The notes under the pieces were generated by a model. That model ran no database searches and was not told the DNA's origin. It saw only the letters and a program-made list of their open reading frames with translations. Positions 7,929 to 16,982 of a stretch of 64,000 bases of DNA are shown here, piece after piece (the first letter of the stretch is position 1; each line of letters begins with the position of its first letter). Location: positions 62,001 to 126,000 of the forward strand of contig CAZIAK010000003.1 of the NCBI GenBank assembly GCA_964537035.1, in the 5' to 3' direction. A program made the translations under genes and the position numbers. The stretch comes from CAZIAK01 sp964537035 (GTDB lineage: Bacteria > Planctomycetota > B15-G4).

Positions 7929-9817
7929 GACGGTTGTCCACTCATGGTCTCGGGCGTGCCCTGGCTGCCCTGATGGCGGAGCTCTTCTTCGAGCACGCCT
8001 TGGATGCGCCACAGGCGCTGGTACGGGCCCGGCTGGTTGGCCAGCTCTTCGTGACGTCCCTGTTGGACGATGCGCCCGGCCTCCATCACCAGAATGCGAT
8101 CAGCGTGAGCCACCGAAGACAGGCGGTGAGACACCAGGATCGTCGACCGCTTCGCCGCCCCTTCAGAGAGGGCCGCAAGAATCCGTGCTTCCGTGGCCAG
8201 GTCTACAGCGCTGAGAGCATCGTCGAGAATCAGCACAGGGGCGTCGCGCAGCAGCGCTCGAGCGATGGCCAGTCGCTGCTTCTGTCCTCCGGACAGGGTC
8301 ACCCCCCGCTCGCCGACCAGCGTGTCGTAACCATGAGAGAAGTCGAGAATGGCAGCGTGTATGTCAGCGGCTGTGGTGCTCTCCACGAGCTGCTGATGGC
8401 TTGCGTCCCAGTGTCCCAGCTGCACGTTCTCCGACACGGAGCGAGCGAACAAGAAGGGCTCCTGCAGGACACTCGCCGTCTGCCAGCGCACCGCGCGCCT
8501 GTTGAGAGTGGCCAGCTCCTGCCCGTCGAGAGTGATCGAGCCGGTGTCATGGTCGTAGAGCCTGAGCAGCAGCTTCACCAGGGTGGACTTGCCCGCGCCC
8601 GGTGGCCCCAGCAGGGCGACGGTCTCCCCCGGGCGCACAGAGAACGAGACGTCACTGAGCACGGCTTCGCCCGATGAGTGGGAGAAGCTCAGGTTCTCGA
8701 CTCTCAGATGTCCTCGGCCTGGGAGCGGATCTTTCGACGAGCTGTCGTCGCTGTCCAGTTCGGACTCCTCGGCTTCGTCGAGGATCTCGCCGATCCTGCC
8801 CAGGGACACCACAGCCTTGCCTGAGTCGGCCAGCACCCGGCCCAGCTGGCGCACCGGCCAGATGACCAGGCCCAGGGTGGTCGCGAAGGTGACCAGCTCC
8901 CCCAGGCTCAGCTCGCCTCGGCCGCTCCACCAGGCACCGAAGAACAGCGACAGACCGACCTGGGCCAGGCAGGTGAGGTCCGAGAGGGCCCAGTAGTTGC
9001 CGAGCAGTTGGATCAGGCGGTGGTTCTTGTCCCGAAACTCCCCGGCGGCGTCGCCGAACTTGGCGCACTCGTAGTCCTGCCTGGCGAAGGCGCGCACCAC
9101 CCGCAGGCCGGTCAGGTTCTCCTGCAGCACGTTGGTCATCTCGGCTTCGGCTTCGTCCATCTCGGTGAAGAGCGCCTTGATCCGTCGAAAGAAGATCACG
9201 GCGGCTGCGATGATCAGCGGGAAGAGCGACAGGGAGACCGCGGTCATGACTCCATCGAGGGCCCACAGGATGGGCAGGGCGATGAGCAGGAGCAGCAGGG
9301 CCCTGGCGATCTCGACGACCTGGGTGGCCAGGAAGACGCGCAGGGTCTCCACGTCCGAGGTGCAGCGCTGCACCAGATCGCCCGTCTCCAGGCGGTCGTG
9401 AGTGGCGCAAGGCAATCGGTCGAGGTGGGCATAGAGGCGCTCACGGAGCGTGGCGATGATGGCTTCGGAGGCCGTGGCGGCCCAGCGCCCCCGGAGGTAG
9501 TCGCACAAGCCAGCCAGGGCGGTGAGGCCAACGATGGTCACGCCAGCCCAGATCAGGGTGGCCTGGGTGCCGAGCTGTGTTCCCAGCTGGCGGGCCGTGC
9601 CGGTGATCAGGCCATTGAGCCCTGATGGACTGGCCGGACCACCGCCCCCGCCTGCCGTCGACGCCGCCCCCAAGCCGTCAGCGAGGACGCCGTCCAGCAC
9701 GGCCATGGTGACCAGCGGGACGGCGAGCCCGAAGACCGTCCCCAACGCCATGGAGGCCATGGACGCGCCGTAGCGCAGCCGTTGCCCGTGAATCAGTGAA
9801 AGATGAGAGCTGAGCAT
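7925..9817 (-). CDS. ABC exporter half-transporter (permease-ATPase), first subunit
   Basis: 630 residues, with six predicted membrane helices (about 20-330) and a C-terminal nucleotide-binding domain: Walker A LGPPGAGKST, signature LSGGQKQR, Walker B VLILDDALSAVD, switch His in LVSHRLSSVAH. The residue after the Walker B Asp is Asp rather than the catalytic Glu. This, with LSTGQ in the partner, makes one of the two ATP sites degenerate, the known pattern of heterodimeric exporters such as TM287/288 and BmrCD. A glycine/alanine-rich loop interrupts the first extracytoplasmic region. It is first in a two-gene operon whose stop overlaps the next start. Confidence 0.93.
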   Translation of the reverse strand: MLSSHLSLIHGQRLRYGASMASMALGTVFGLAVPLVTMAVLDGVLADGLGAASTAGGGGGPASPSGLNGLITGTARQLGTQLGTQATLIWAGVTIVGLTALAGLCDYLRGRWAATASEAIIATLRERLYAHLDRLPCATHDRLETGDLVQRCTSDVETLRVFLATQVVEIARALLLLLIALPILWALDGVMTAVSLSLFPLIIAAAVIFFRRIKALFTEMDEAEAEMTNVLQENLTGLRVVRAFARQDYECAKFGDAAGEFRDKNHRLIQLLGNYWALSDLTCLAQVGLSLFFGAWWSGRGELSLGELVTFATTLGLVIWPVRQLGRVLADSGKAVVSLGRIGEILDEAEESELDSDDSSSKDPLPGRGHLRVENLSFSHSSGEAVLSDVSFSVRPGETVALLGPPGAGKSTLVKLLLRLYDHDTGSITLDGQELATLNRRAVRWQTASVLQEPFLFARSVSENVQLGHWDASHQQLVESTTAADIHAAILDFSHGYDTLVGERGVTLSGGQKQRLAIARALLRDAPVLILDDALSAVDLATEARILAALSEGAAKRSTILVSHRLSSVAHADRILVMEAGRIVQQGRHEELANQPGPYQRLWRIQGVLEEELRHQGSQGTPETMSGQPS

Positions 9818-9917
9818 CGCCAGTCCACGACAAGATCGGTTCGCCCTCGATGGCCGACCCCTTGTTGCTGGGCTGGCGAGATCTGCGGGCTCGCTCCGAC
9901 GAGGGCGGAGAACGAAA

Positions 9918-9942
9918 GAAGCCCGCTAGGTGAGCGGGCTTC
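9918..9942 (-). terminator. Intrinsic terminator
   Basis: GAAGCCCGCT at 9918-9927 pairs perfectly with AGCGGGCTTC at 9933-9942 around a five-base loop. Read on the minus strand it is followed by TTTCGTT. It lies downstream of the small frame at 9977-10132 and upstream of the ABC exporter operon, so it should insulate that operon. Confidence 0.75.
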
Positions 9943-9976
9943 TCCGGGACCAGTCGAATGAATCGTGGGTCGTGCG

Positions 9977-10132
9977 TCAGCCGTCGCTCAACGAAGCCTT
10001 ACGGCCCCGCGGCAAGTCTTTGATGATGAAGACGGTCATGACACTGTCTCGCGGCTGTGACGCATGAGGGGAGCTGCTGATGCTGGGCCCGAGGATACAC
10101 GTGTTCTGAGAAACGGCAATGCCCTTGTGCAT
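9977..10132 (-). CDS. Possible small protein, 51 residues, unknown
   Basis: An ATG at 10132 follows AGGAGG (10143-10148) by ten bases and opens a 51-residue frame. The predicted protein has no signal peptide, no membrane segment and no recognised domain; its C-terminus is basic (LPRGRKASLSDG). It sits between two intrinsic terminators, so any transcript would need readthrough from the beta-helix gene or a promoter inside that gene's 3' region. The strong ribosome binding site is the main evidence; coding status is uncertain. Confidence 0.3.
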   Translation of the reverse strand: MHKGIAVSQNTCILGPSISSSPHASQPRDSVMTVFIIKDLPRGRKASLSDG

Positions 10133-10150
10133 TGGAAATGCCCCTCCTGC

Positions 10151-10197
10151 AAAAAAGCACAAGCAGAACCGTCGGCCCCCACCGACGATCCCGCTTG
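10151..10197 (-). terminator. Strong intrinsic terminator of the beta-helix gene
   Basis: On the minus strand a 16-bp stem (arms 10182-10197 and 10160-10175, thirteen Watson-Crick and three G-U pairs) closes a six-base loop. It is followed by TGC and a run of six T (10151-10156). It begins 33 bp after the stop codon at 10230, the expected place for rho-independent termination. Confidence 0.85.
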
Positions 10198-10229
10198 CAC
10201 TCAACCCACCACGATCCGAGTGAACGGTC

Positions 10230-13200
10230 TCACTCAGCGATGATCGTCAACGGGTTGGACATGTTGCCAGGGTCAAAGGAAGTCACTCCATCGAGCCCCA
10301 GGGACTGAGCATACACCGGGATGCCCACGGGAAAATCGACGGGGATGGCCAGGGGCACGGAGCTGGGAAGAGGCAGCCAGTTGAAGATGATCGAGGGCTG
10401 ACTCACATCCACGGTCAGGGGACCAAAGGTTTTGAAGGACAGCTCAAGGGTAGCCACCCCCAGGAACACGTAGGTGGTCATCCCCGCCGTGCCAGTGAGG
10501 TTCAGGTTGATGGTGTTGCCTGGGCTCACCACACCCGTCACGGTCTGCTCGATGTGGCCGAACTCGTAGGCGCCCATGTCCACACGACGGAAGAAGTTGA
10601 GTTTGCCGTCCAGCAAGCGCGGGAAGTTGGACGGATCGAAGCCCGAGGGCGCATCGAGTGGGTCACCGTTGTCCACACAGATGGAGGACGCTGTGAGGCG
10701 CAGGTTGCCGTTGACTTCATCCACGAACAACGGGTCCGTGTTCACGTTGCCATTGCCCCCGGCCAACGTGGCATCACCCAAGGAACTCAGCAGCTCCCCT
10801 GGGATGAGGCCGTCGTAGTTGGCCACCGTGTTGTTCCAGGACACGGTGCTGAAGATCATGCCGGTGTGGCTGACGCCCTTGTTGACGCCGTAGCGACCGT
10901 TGGCGACCGCCGTACAACGCATCAGGTCGTAGGTGTTGTTGGGCAGGCTGAAGCCATCCCTACCACAACTCCAGGCCACACAGTCCCTGACCCACTCGGC
11001 ATCCTGAAGAAAGAAGCCGTCGCTGGAGGCGTGCTCAGTCCGCACAGCGTCCAGCCTGACCTCTGCGGTCGCCGTGTTGATGTGGACCGCTGCAAAACCA
11101 GACTGCCCGCAGTAACGAATGAGCGCGTGATCCAGATCGAGCGTGCCGTTGGGGTTCACCAGGACGCCACGCCACGCACCGGGAACCGGCACGGTGGCGC
11201 CAGCGTTCTTGTTGGTGTCGCCCAGAATGTCATCATCGTTGATGGACGTGAAGGTCACGGGATCTTGGCCGGAGCCATCCACATCGAACGTGCCGTTGAC
11301 AGACCACTGGCTTCCGTTGGCCATCTTCACGTTCACGCCTGCCAGGATCTGCAAGGTGTTGCCCGATGCGATGGTCGAGCTCGTGGCCATGACCAGGACA
11401 TCGTTCAGCAGCTGATCAAGGGAGACCGTCTGCAGACCTGGCAGCGTGGTCCCATTCGCGATGTTGATGTAGTCCCCTGTGGTGTTTCCCGTGGCCGTAT
11501 TGGCCGAGAAGCCTGGCAAGACATCCAGGCGGGCGCCCTGTACGGCGAGCTGTCCGTTGTCGATGAAGGCACAGCCGCTCACGCTCATCGAAGCGAACGT
11601 CTGACCTGCCAGCTCCAGCCCATCGGCCGAACAGTCACGCAACAGGCAATCGGTCAGGCTCAGATTGGTCGCCGTACCGTTGATGTGCACGGCTGAGAAA
11701 CCTGCATTGCCTGTGTAGGCAAGCTCGGTGTCCGTCATCGTCAACGTCCCGGAGGCGTTGAGCAGCACCCCACGCCAAGCGCCGGGAATGGCAGTGGTCG
11801 CCCCGCCATTCTTGTTGGTGTCACCCAGAATCGCGTCGTCGTTGATCGAGGTGATCGCGATCGGTGAACCGGAAGTTCCGTTGCAGACCATCGTGCCGCT
11901 GACCGAGAACTGGGAGCCGTTGACCATCTTGGCCACCAGGCCCTCCGGGAGAGTCAGAGATCCTCCCGACGGGACGGTGACGGACGTATGCATGACCAGC
12001 ACTCCGTTGAGCAGCTGATCGAGAGTGACGGCCAGATTCGTCGAGCCGCTCAGCGTCCCGTTGGAGATCTTCAGGTAGTCGCCGGAGGTGTTGCCGCTGG
12101 CTGTGTTGCTGGAGAAGTTCGGCAGCAGGTCGAGGCGCACTCCGTTGACGGCAAACCCTCCACCATCCAAGAAGGAGCAGCCGCTCACGCTCAGGGCCGA
12201 GAAGGACTGGCCAGCCATCTCCATCGCGTCCACGGACGCGTCACGAAAAATGCAGTCGCTCAAGGTGATGTCCGTTCCCGAGCCGTTGACATGCACCGCT
12301 GAGAAGCCAGCATTGCCTGTATACAAGACCGTTGCGTCCTGGAGGTCCAGGACTCCGCCGGCGTTGACCAGCAGCCCTCGCCAGGCGCCTGGCACGGCCA
12401 CGGTGGCGCCACCGTTCTTGTTCGTGTCGCCCCCCAGGGAGTCATCGTTGATCGACGTGATCAGCAACGGCGAGAGGCTCGTGCCATTGCCCGTCAAGGT
12501 CCCGCTGATGGACATCTGCGCACCATTGAACATCTTGACCAGCAGACCCGCCGGCAAGCTCAGTGAGGACGTGAGAGGAATCGTCACGGAGGTATGCATC
12601 ACCAGAACACCGTTGATCAGCTGGTCCAGGGTGATGACCTGGTTCGTGGAGGCCGCCACGTTGCCGTTCGCGATCTGGAGATAGTCCCCCGATGAACAGC
12701 CCGATGCCGTGTTGTTGGAGAAGCTCGGCAGCAGCTCGAGCCGAACCGCGGAGACCGCGTAGCCACCGCTGTTGTCGAACGAGCTGTTGGCCACACTCAA
12801 GCTCGCAAAGGACTGGCCTGCCAACTCGAAGGCGTCCGCCGAGACATCGGAGATGGCGCAGCCATCCATGGAGATGGTGGTTCCGGAGCCGTTGACGTGG
12901 ACGGCCGAGAACCCCGCATTGCCCGTGTAGAGAATGTCAGTGTCGTCCAGATGAACCGTGGCGCCCGCGTTGACCAGGACCCCACGCCACGCCCCCGGCA
13001 CGGGAATCGTCGCGCCTCCGTCCCCGTTCGTGTCGCCGCCGGCGGCGTCATCGGTGATGGACGAGAACTTCACCCGGCTCCCGGTGGAGCCGTTCACGTC
13101 CAACGTCCCGCTGACGGAAAGCTGGGCCCCGTTGGCGAACTTGACGATGGCTCCTGACTGGACCGTCAACGTCTGCGCGAGGGCCACCGTCAGCGAGCTG

Positions 13201-13358
13201 GTGGCGTGATAGACCTGGCCAGAGAGCAGGGGGCCGCCCGAACCATCCGCGATGGTGCCGGAGATGTTGATCTGGGCTGTAGCGGCCGCACTGAGCATGG
13301 TCAGCGCAGCCATGCCGACCGCGAAGGATCGGCGAAGGTGTCGACAGGTGCGCAGCAT
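10230..13358 (-). CDS. Secreted right-handed beta-helix protein with four internal repeats
   Basis: 1042 residues with an N-terminal signal peptide (about 1-28, ending near AATAQ). The body has four copies of a ~202-residue unit. Each carries a GDTN-x-x-x-GAT motif, PGAWRG and, in the first three copies, a YTGNAGFSAVH segment; units are near residues 50-250, 250-455, 455-660 and 660-850. The Asn/Ser/Gly-rich short strands fit a parallel beta-helix (pectate-lyase-like) fold, and text like CVDNGDP and DMGAYEF is common in such proteins. No catalytic residues can be assigned, so binding or structural roles are as likely as polysaccharide lyase activity. The last ~100 residues form a separate beta-rich domain. 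A strong terminator follows the gene. Confidence 0.8.
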   Translation of the reverse strand: MLRTCRHLRRSFAVGMAALTMLSAAATAQINISGTIADGSGGPLLSGQVYHATSSLTVALAQTLTVQSGAIVKFANGAQLSVSGTLDVNGSTGSRVKFSSITDDAAGGDTNGDGGATIPVPGAWRGVLVNAGATVHLDDTDILYTGNAGFSAVHVNGSGTTISMDGCAISDVSADAFELAGQSFASLSVANSSFDNSGGYAVSAVRLELLPSFSNNTASGCSSGDYLQIANGNVAASTNQVITLDQLINGVLVMHTSVTIPLTSSLSLPAGLLVKMFNGAQMSISGTLTGNGTSLSPLLITSINDDSLGGDTNKNGGATVAVPGAWRGLLVNAGGVLDLQDATVLYTGNAGFSAVHVNGSGTDITLSDCIFRDASVDAMEMAGQSFSALSVSGCSFLDGGGFAVNGVRLDLLPNFSSNTASGNTSGDYLKISNGTLSGSTNLAVTLDQLLNGVLVMHTSVTVPSGGSLTLPEGLVAKMVNGSQFSVSGTMVCNGTSGSPIAITSINDDAILGDTNKNGGATTAIPGAWRGVLLNASGTLTMTDTELAYTGNAGFSAVHINGTATNLSLTDCLLRDCSADGLELAGQTFASMSVSGCAFIDNGQLAVQGARLDVLPGFSANTATGNTTGDYINIANGTTLPGLQTVSLDQLLNDVLVMATSSTIASGNTLQILAGVNVKMANGSQWSVNGTFDVDGSGQDPVTFTSINDDDILGDTNKNAGATVPVPGAWRGVLVNPNGTLDLDHALIRYCGQSGFAAVHINTATAEVRLDAVRTEHASSDGFFLQDAEWVRDCVAWSCGRDGFSLPNNTYDLMRCTAVANGRYGVNKGVSHTGMIFSTVSWNNTVANYDGLIPGELLSSLGDATLAGGNGNVNTDPLFVDEVNGNLRLTASSICVDNGDPLDAPSGFDPSNFPRLLDGKLNFFRRVDMGAYEFGHIEQTVTGVVSPGNTINLNLTGTAGMTTYVFLGVATLELSFKTFGPLTVDVSQPSIIFNWLPLPSSVPLAIPVDFPVGIPVYAQSLGLDGVTSFDPGNMSNPLTIIAE

Positions 13359-13558
13359 GACTGGGCCTCCGGAGTGGGATCACGAGATGCCGCAGGCAGA
13401 GGTGCGCGGCTGTGGCATTGATCGGGATCCAGCCGCAGACCGGACAGTGGCTGGCTGAATTGATCCGGCATGGGCCTCGAATCACCATTTCGGCCAGGTT
13501 CTTGAGCAGAAAAGGCAGGAGAGGAGCGCGGACGCCAGCTCGGCTACACTCACTCCCC

Positions 13559-13984
13559 ATGCCTCTCATCGCCGGTCAAACCCTCTCCTTCTACGAGATT
13601 CGCGGGACCCTCGGCGCCGGGGCGATGGGCGAGGTCTATCGCGCCAAGGACACCCGCCTCGATCGCGAGGTGGCGATCAAGGTGCTCCCCGAGCACTTCG
13701 CGGAGGACGTCGAGACTTGCCGCCAGACCGCCGAAGAGCTCGAAGCCGCCCACGACGCCGACGTGATCCACCGCGACCTGAAGCCCGCAAAGGTACGCAT
13801 CACGCCGATACCCGAACTCACCTGGAGGGCGCCGACCCTCGCCTTCGAGACGGACTTCATCGATACCCTCGGCCGCTCCTTCGACGTCACCTCGGACGGG
13901 CAGAAGCTCTACGTGATCAAGCAACCGAACCCGCCGGACGGGAGTCGGATCAACGTGATCACGAACTGGAGAGGGCAGCCTTAG
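13559..13984 (+). pseudogene. Remnant of a Ser/Thr kinase-WD40 type gene
   Basis: A 141-residue frame stitched from pieces of a larger kinase. It begins like an intact Pkn kinase (GTLGAGAMGEVYRAKDTRL, then VAIKVLPEHFA), jumps at about residue 52 straight to the catalytic loop region (EELEAAHDADVIHRDLKPAK), and then jumps again to a C-terminal beta-propeller tail (FDVTSDGQKLYVIKQPN). DFG, APE and most of the C-lobe are missing. Full-length relatives are usually 800-900 residues. The junctions keep one frame, so this is either an internally deleted relic or a very reduced expressed protein; a relic is more likely. Confidence 0.7.
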
Positions 13985-14090
13985 CCGCGCCGCGGCGGCC
14001 AGCATGGGCTCCCGCCGCTGCTGGCGTGGTCGGCGCTGCAGTCGTCAGAGCACGGCAAGCCCGCCGCGGGAGCCGCGAGGAGACACGCAC

Positions 14091-14600
14091 ATGATTCGGC
14101 CAGCTCGAAATGCCGACGCGGTGCGGCTCGCGGAGATCCACGTCGCAGCCTGGCGCCGTGGGTGCCGGGACATCTTCCCGGAGGAAGTGCTTCTGGGAGT
14201 GACCGTCGAGCGACGCACCAAGGACTGGACGCACTGGCTGGGGCTTCCGGGCACGTGGACTCTTGTCGCCGAACTCGAAGGTCGGGTCGTGGGGTTCGCC
14301 ACCATCGGTTCGCTGCGCGCGAACGGCCGTCCGGTCCGGTCGACCGTCGAGATGCGCAGGCTGTACGTCGACCCCGCCCACTGGCGCGGAGGCATCGGCC
14401 GCGCGCTGCACGAGCAGGCGCTCGACGAGGCGCGCGCCCGAGGCTTCACCCAGCTCGTGCTCTGGGTGTTCTCCCAGAATCAACGGGCGCGGGCGTTCTA
14501 CGCTGCGCTCGGCTTCGAGCCGGACCGCAGCCGCAGCGTCACCATCGGCGGCCACTCTGTGAACGAGACCAGGTACACCCTCGCCGTCCCATCGGCCTAA
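14091..14600 (+). CDS. GNAT family N-acetyltransferase
   Basis: 169 residues from the ATG at 14091, chosen because GAGGAG lies eight bases upstream at 14077-14082; an upstream in-frame Met at 14004 lacks this. The GNAT fold is shown by an N-terminal IRPARNADAVRLAEIHVAAW helix, strand VVGFATIG, the acetyl-CoA binding segment RRLYVDPAHWRGGIGRAL (R/Q-x-x-G-x-G/A motif) near 83-100, and the final ARAFYAALGFEPD. It transfers acetyl from acetyl-CoA to an unidentified amine. It is cytoplasmic and monocistronic, convergent with the lipoprotein gene. Confidence 0.9.
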   Translation: MIRPARNADAVRLAEIHVAAWRRGCRDIFPEEVLLGVTVERRTKDWTHWLGLPGTWTLVAELEGRVVGFATIGSLRANGRPVRSTVEMRRLYVDPAHWRGGIGRALHEQALDEARARGFTQLVLWVFSQNQRARAFYAALGFEPDRSRSVTIGGHSVNETRYTLAVPSA

Positions 14601-14629
14601 GCGCCGAGATCCGCGGTGCATTCGAGCGT

Positions 14630-14643
14630 CTTCGGGACCGAAG
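14630..14643. terminator. Short palindrome between convergent genes
   Basis: CTTCG-GGAC-CGAAG can form a five-pair hairpin between the ends of the acetyltransferase (plus) and lipoprotein (minus) genes. It is short and has no T-tract, so a role in termination is only suggested. Confidence 0.25.
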
Positions 14644-14648
14644 CTTGC

Positions 14649-15230
14649 TCAGTGGCGACGGGTCATGGTGGCGCGGGTGAACGGCCGCAGGCCACCGTCC
14701 TGCTCAGAATCCATCCGCCACTCCCAGGCATCGCCCTCACGGTCGTAGAGGAATGTGGTGTGGAAGCGGGTCTCGTCGTCGAAGTCGAACAGGAATGCCA
14801 GCCTGTCGCCGTCGGAAACCGCGTCACCGATGATCCCGTTCACCAGCCCGCTGCCACCTGTGGAGTCGAGCCAGAGGCACGCGTAGCGCTCGTTCTCGGC
14901 GTCCCGACCGATGATCACGATGGCCTCGTAGGCGCGCGCGCCGTCCTCCTCGAGCTCACGTGACAACTCGACGATGCGCAGGTACTGGTGGCCGGTGACC
15001 CACTCGGCGGTGACGTCATGGACCACGTCGCCACCCGCCATCATGCCCTCCAGCACCCAGTCCCCGACGAAGCGGTCGAGGAGCTGGTCCTGAAAGCCTC
15101 GGCTGGCATCGTGCTGCGCGTCAGCCCAAGGGCTCGGTGGCGCCGCGCAGCCCGAAGACATGCCCAGGCAAGCAGAGAGGGCCGCGCACCTGACGAGGCT
15201 CTTCGTCGTCAAACGGAGTCGCCTGGTCAT
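14649..15230 (-). CDS. Lipoprotein with DUF1579-like domain
   Basis: 193 residues from ATG 15230, preceded by GGAGAG. The N-terminus MTRRLRLTTKSLVRCAALSA is a signal peptide ending in a lipobox (SSGC, Cys near 31), so the mature protein should be lipid-anchored. The remainder (FVGDWVLEGMM, the central YEAIVIIGRDAENERYACLWLDS, then strands to the C-terminus ending RPFTRATMTRR) fits the DUF1579 lipocalin-like fold of small secreted proteins. No enzymatic motif is visible. A longer frame up to 15428 has no signal peptide and is rejected. Confidence 0.7.
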   Translation of the reverse strand: MTRRLRLTTKSLVRCAALSACLGMSSGCAAPPSPWADAQHDASRGFQDQLLDRFVGDWVLEGMMAGGDVVHDVTAEWVTGHQYLRIVELSRELEEDGARAYEAIVIIGRDAENERYACLWLDSTGGSGLVNGIIGDAVSDGDRLAFLFDFDDETRFHTTFLYDREGDAWEWRMDSEQDGGLRPFTRATMTRRH

Positions 15231-15357
15231 CGGGCCATCTCTCCGGAATCGGCAGGGCAGCATGGTTGATGCTCCGGGGATCGAGGCGGACGTCGCCGCC
15301 GGGTCGGTGTCACACCACCAGCCGTGCCTGCACGGGGAAACGAGTGTCGTCCGGGGT

Positions 15358-16911
15358 TCAAAGCCCGCGCAGCTCTTCGGCCACACCGGCCACGCGCGCC
15401 TGACCGCTCTTGTCGCACAAGCTGACAACGATGGCGACGAGGAAGCCCACCAGGAATGAGGGCATCAGCACATCCAGTGACTCGAGGTATCCGGACCACT
15501 GCTCCAGGCCAGCGCTGTTCAGCAGCGGCGGGAGCGCAAACTTGAACAGGGGCACGCCGAGGAAACCGGCCACCATGGCGCACTTCGCACCGAGCGCGGT
15601 GAGCCTCGCCCAGAAGAGGCTGAGGATGATGGTCGGGCAGAAGGTCGCGGCGATGCCGGACCAGCCGAAGATGATCGTCCAGAAGACGCCGTTCTCCCTG
15701 TCGACCATCATGATGCCGATGCCGACCAGGAACGACACCAGGGACAGGCCGAGGGTCACCTTGCGGGTCAAGGTCATCAGCCGCTCGTCGCTCATCTGGG
15801 GGTTCTTCGACTTCTGCCAGTAGTCGCGCACACCGGCGCTGGAGGCCACGACCAGCAGCGAGTCGATGGTCGACATGATCGCGCTGAGGACCATGGCGAT
15901 GAACAGCCCGGCGAAGAAGGCCGGGAGCAGGCCCTGCGCCATCACCGGCAAGACCTTCTCGACGTTGCCACCGAGCGCGTCTGGCGTGTAGATGACCCGA
16001 CCAAACAAGCCCACGAGGACAGCGCCGGAGTCGGCCAGGACCGTCCACACGCCCGCGGTGAGCGTGCCCGGCAGGATCTGCTTCTCGTCCTTCATCGAGA
16101 TGTAGCGGACGAAGACCTGCGGCGAGCCGAGAAAGCCGATGCCGATCGCGGCCATGCCGAGGATGCTGACGATGGTCGAGGTGTCCCAGCCGCCAGTGCT
16201 CGGGCCATTCGCGCCCGGTCCGTGCCAGGACAACAGGTGGGGATCGATGGCGCGCAGCGAGGTGACCACCTCGTCAAGCCCGCCGACGTGCCACAGAGCG
16301 ACCAGCGGCAGGGCGACCAGGCCGATGACCATCAAGCTGCCCTGGAACACATCCGACCAGACCACCGCGGTGAAACCGCCCTGGGTGATATAGAGCAGGA
16401 CCACTGCGAAGCCCACCGTGGCGCCGACGTAGTGGTTCCAGCCGAGAAAGGCGTGAAAGGCCGCGCCCGTGGCGAAGACCTGCGCGCCGGCGTAGATCGG
16501 GACGAAGACCACCAAGGCGAAGGCGGCGATCAGGCGCAGGCTGTGACCGGAGTCGCGCAGCCGACTCTCAAGGTAGTCCGGTACGGTGATCGAGTCGTAG
16601 CGGTCGGTCAGGCGCTTGAAGCGGCGGGCCATGAGCACCCACGCGCCGCACACGCCCAGCACCTCGCCGACCACGACCCAGAAGGCCTGCACGCCGACGG
16701 CGTAGCCCATGCCGGTGAGGCCGAGCAACAACCAGGCACTCTCACCCGTCGCCCGAGCCGAGAAGGCCACGTTGAAGAAGCCCAGGTTCTTTCCCGAGAC
16801 GAAGTAGTCGCGGATGTTCTTGACCCGCTTCGAGGCCAGGTAACCGATGACGATCAGGATGGCGGCGTAAAGGCCGACAGCCAACAGTTTCATGGCCAGG
16901 TCAAACGTCAT
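15358..16911 (-). CDS. Sodium:solute symporter (SSS family)
   Basis: 517 residues with about 13 hydrophobic segments. The N-terminal part has the family pattern IVIGYLASKRVKNIRDYFVSGKN followed by FSARATGESAWLLLGLTGMGY, as in sodium/proline and related symporters; SWLDSLLVV-like text near the centre reads MSTIDSLLVVASSAGVRDYW, the conserved helix before the cytoplasmic loop. It imports an organic solute (an amino acid such as proline is plausible) by Na+ cotransport in the inner membrane. The start is taken at ATG 16911; a TTG four codons upstream is possible. It is followed closely by nothing on the same strand and is probably monocistronic. Confidence 0.9.
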   Translation of the reverse strand: MTFDLAMKLLAVGLYAAILIVIGYLASKRVKNIRDYFVSGKNLGFFNVAFSARATGESAWLLLGLTGMGYAVGVQAFWVVVGEVLGVCGAWVLMARRFKRLTDRYDSITVPDYLESRLRDSGHSLRLIAAFALVVFVPIYAGAQVFATGAAFHAFLGWNHYVGATVGFAVVLLYITQGGFTAVVWSDVFQGSLMVIGLVALPLVALWHVGGLDEVVTSLRAIDPHLLSWHGPGANGPSTGGWDTSTIVSILGMAAIGIGFLGSPQVFVRYISMKDEKQILPGTLTAGVWTVLADSGAVLVGLFGRVIYTPDALGGNVEKVLPVMAQGLLPAFFAGLFIAMVLSAIMSTIDSLLVVASSAGVRDYWQKSKNPQMSDERLMTLTRKVTLGLSLVSFLVGIGIMMVDRENGVFWTIIFGWSGIAATFCPTIILSLFWARLTALGAKCAMVAGFLGVPLFKFALPPLLNSAGLEQWSGYLESLDVLMPSFLVGFLVAIVVSLCDKSGQARVAGVAEELRGL

Positions 16912-16982
16912 GGTGCTTCCCAATGGGAAAGGGCGTGGGGGTGATCCCGTGAGCCCGAGGCGCGCTGAGGCAGGATAACCGG

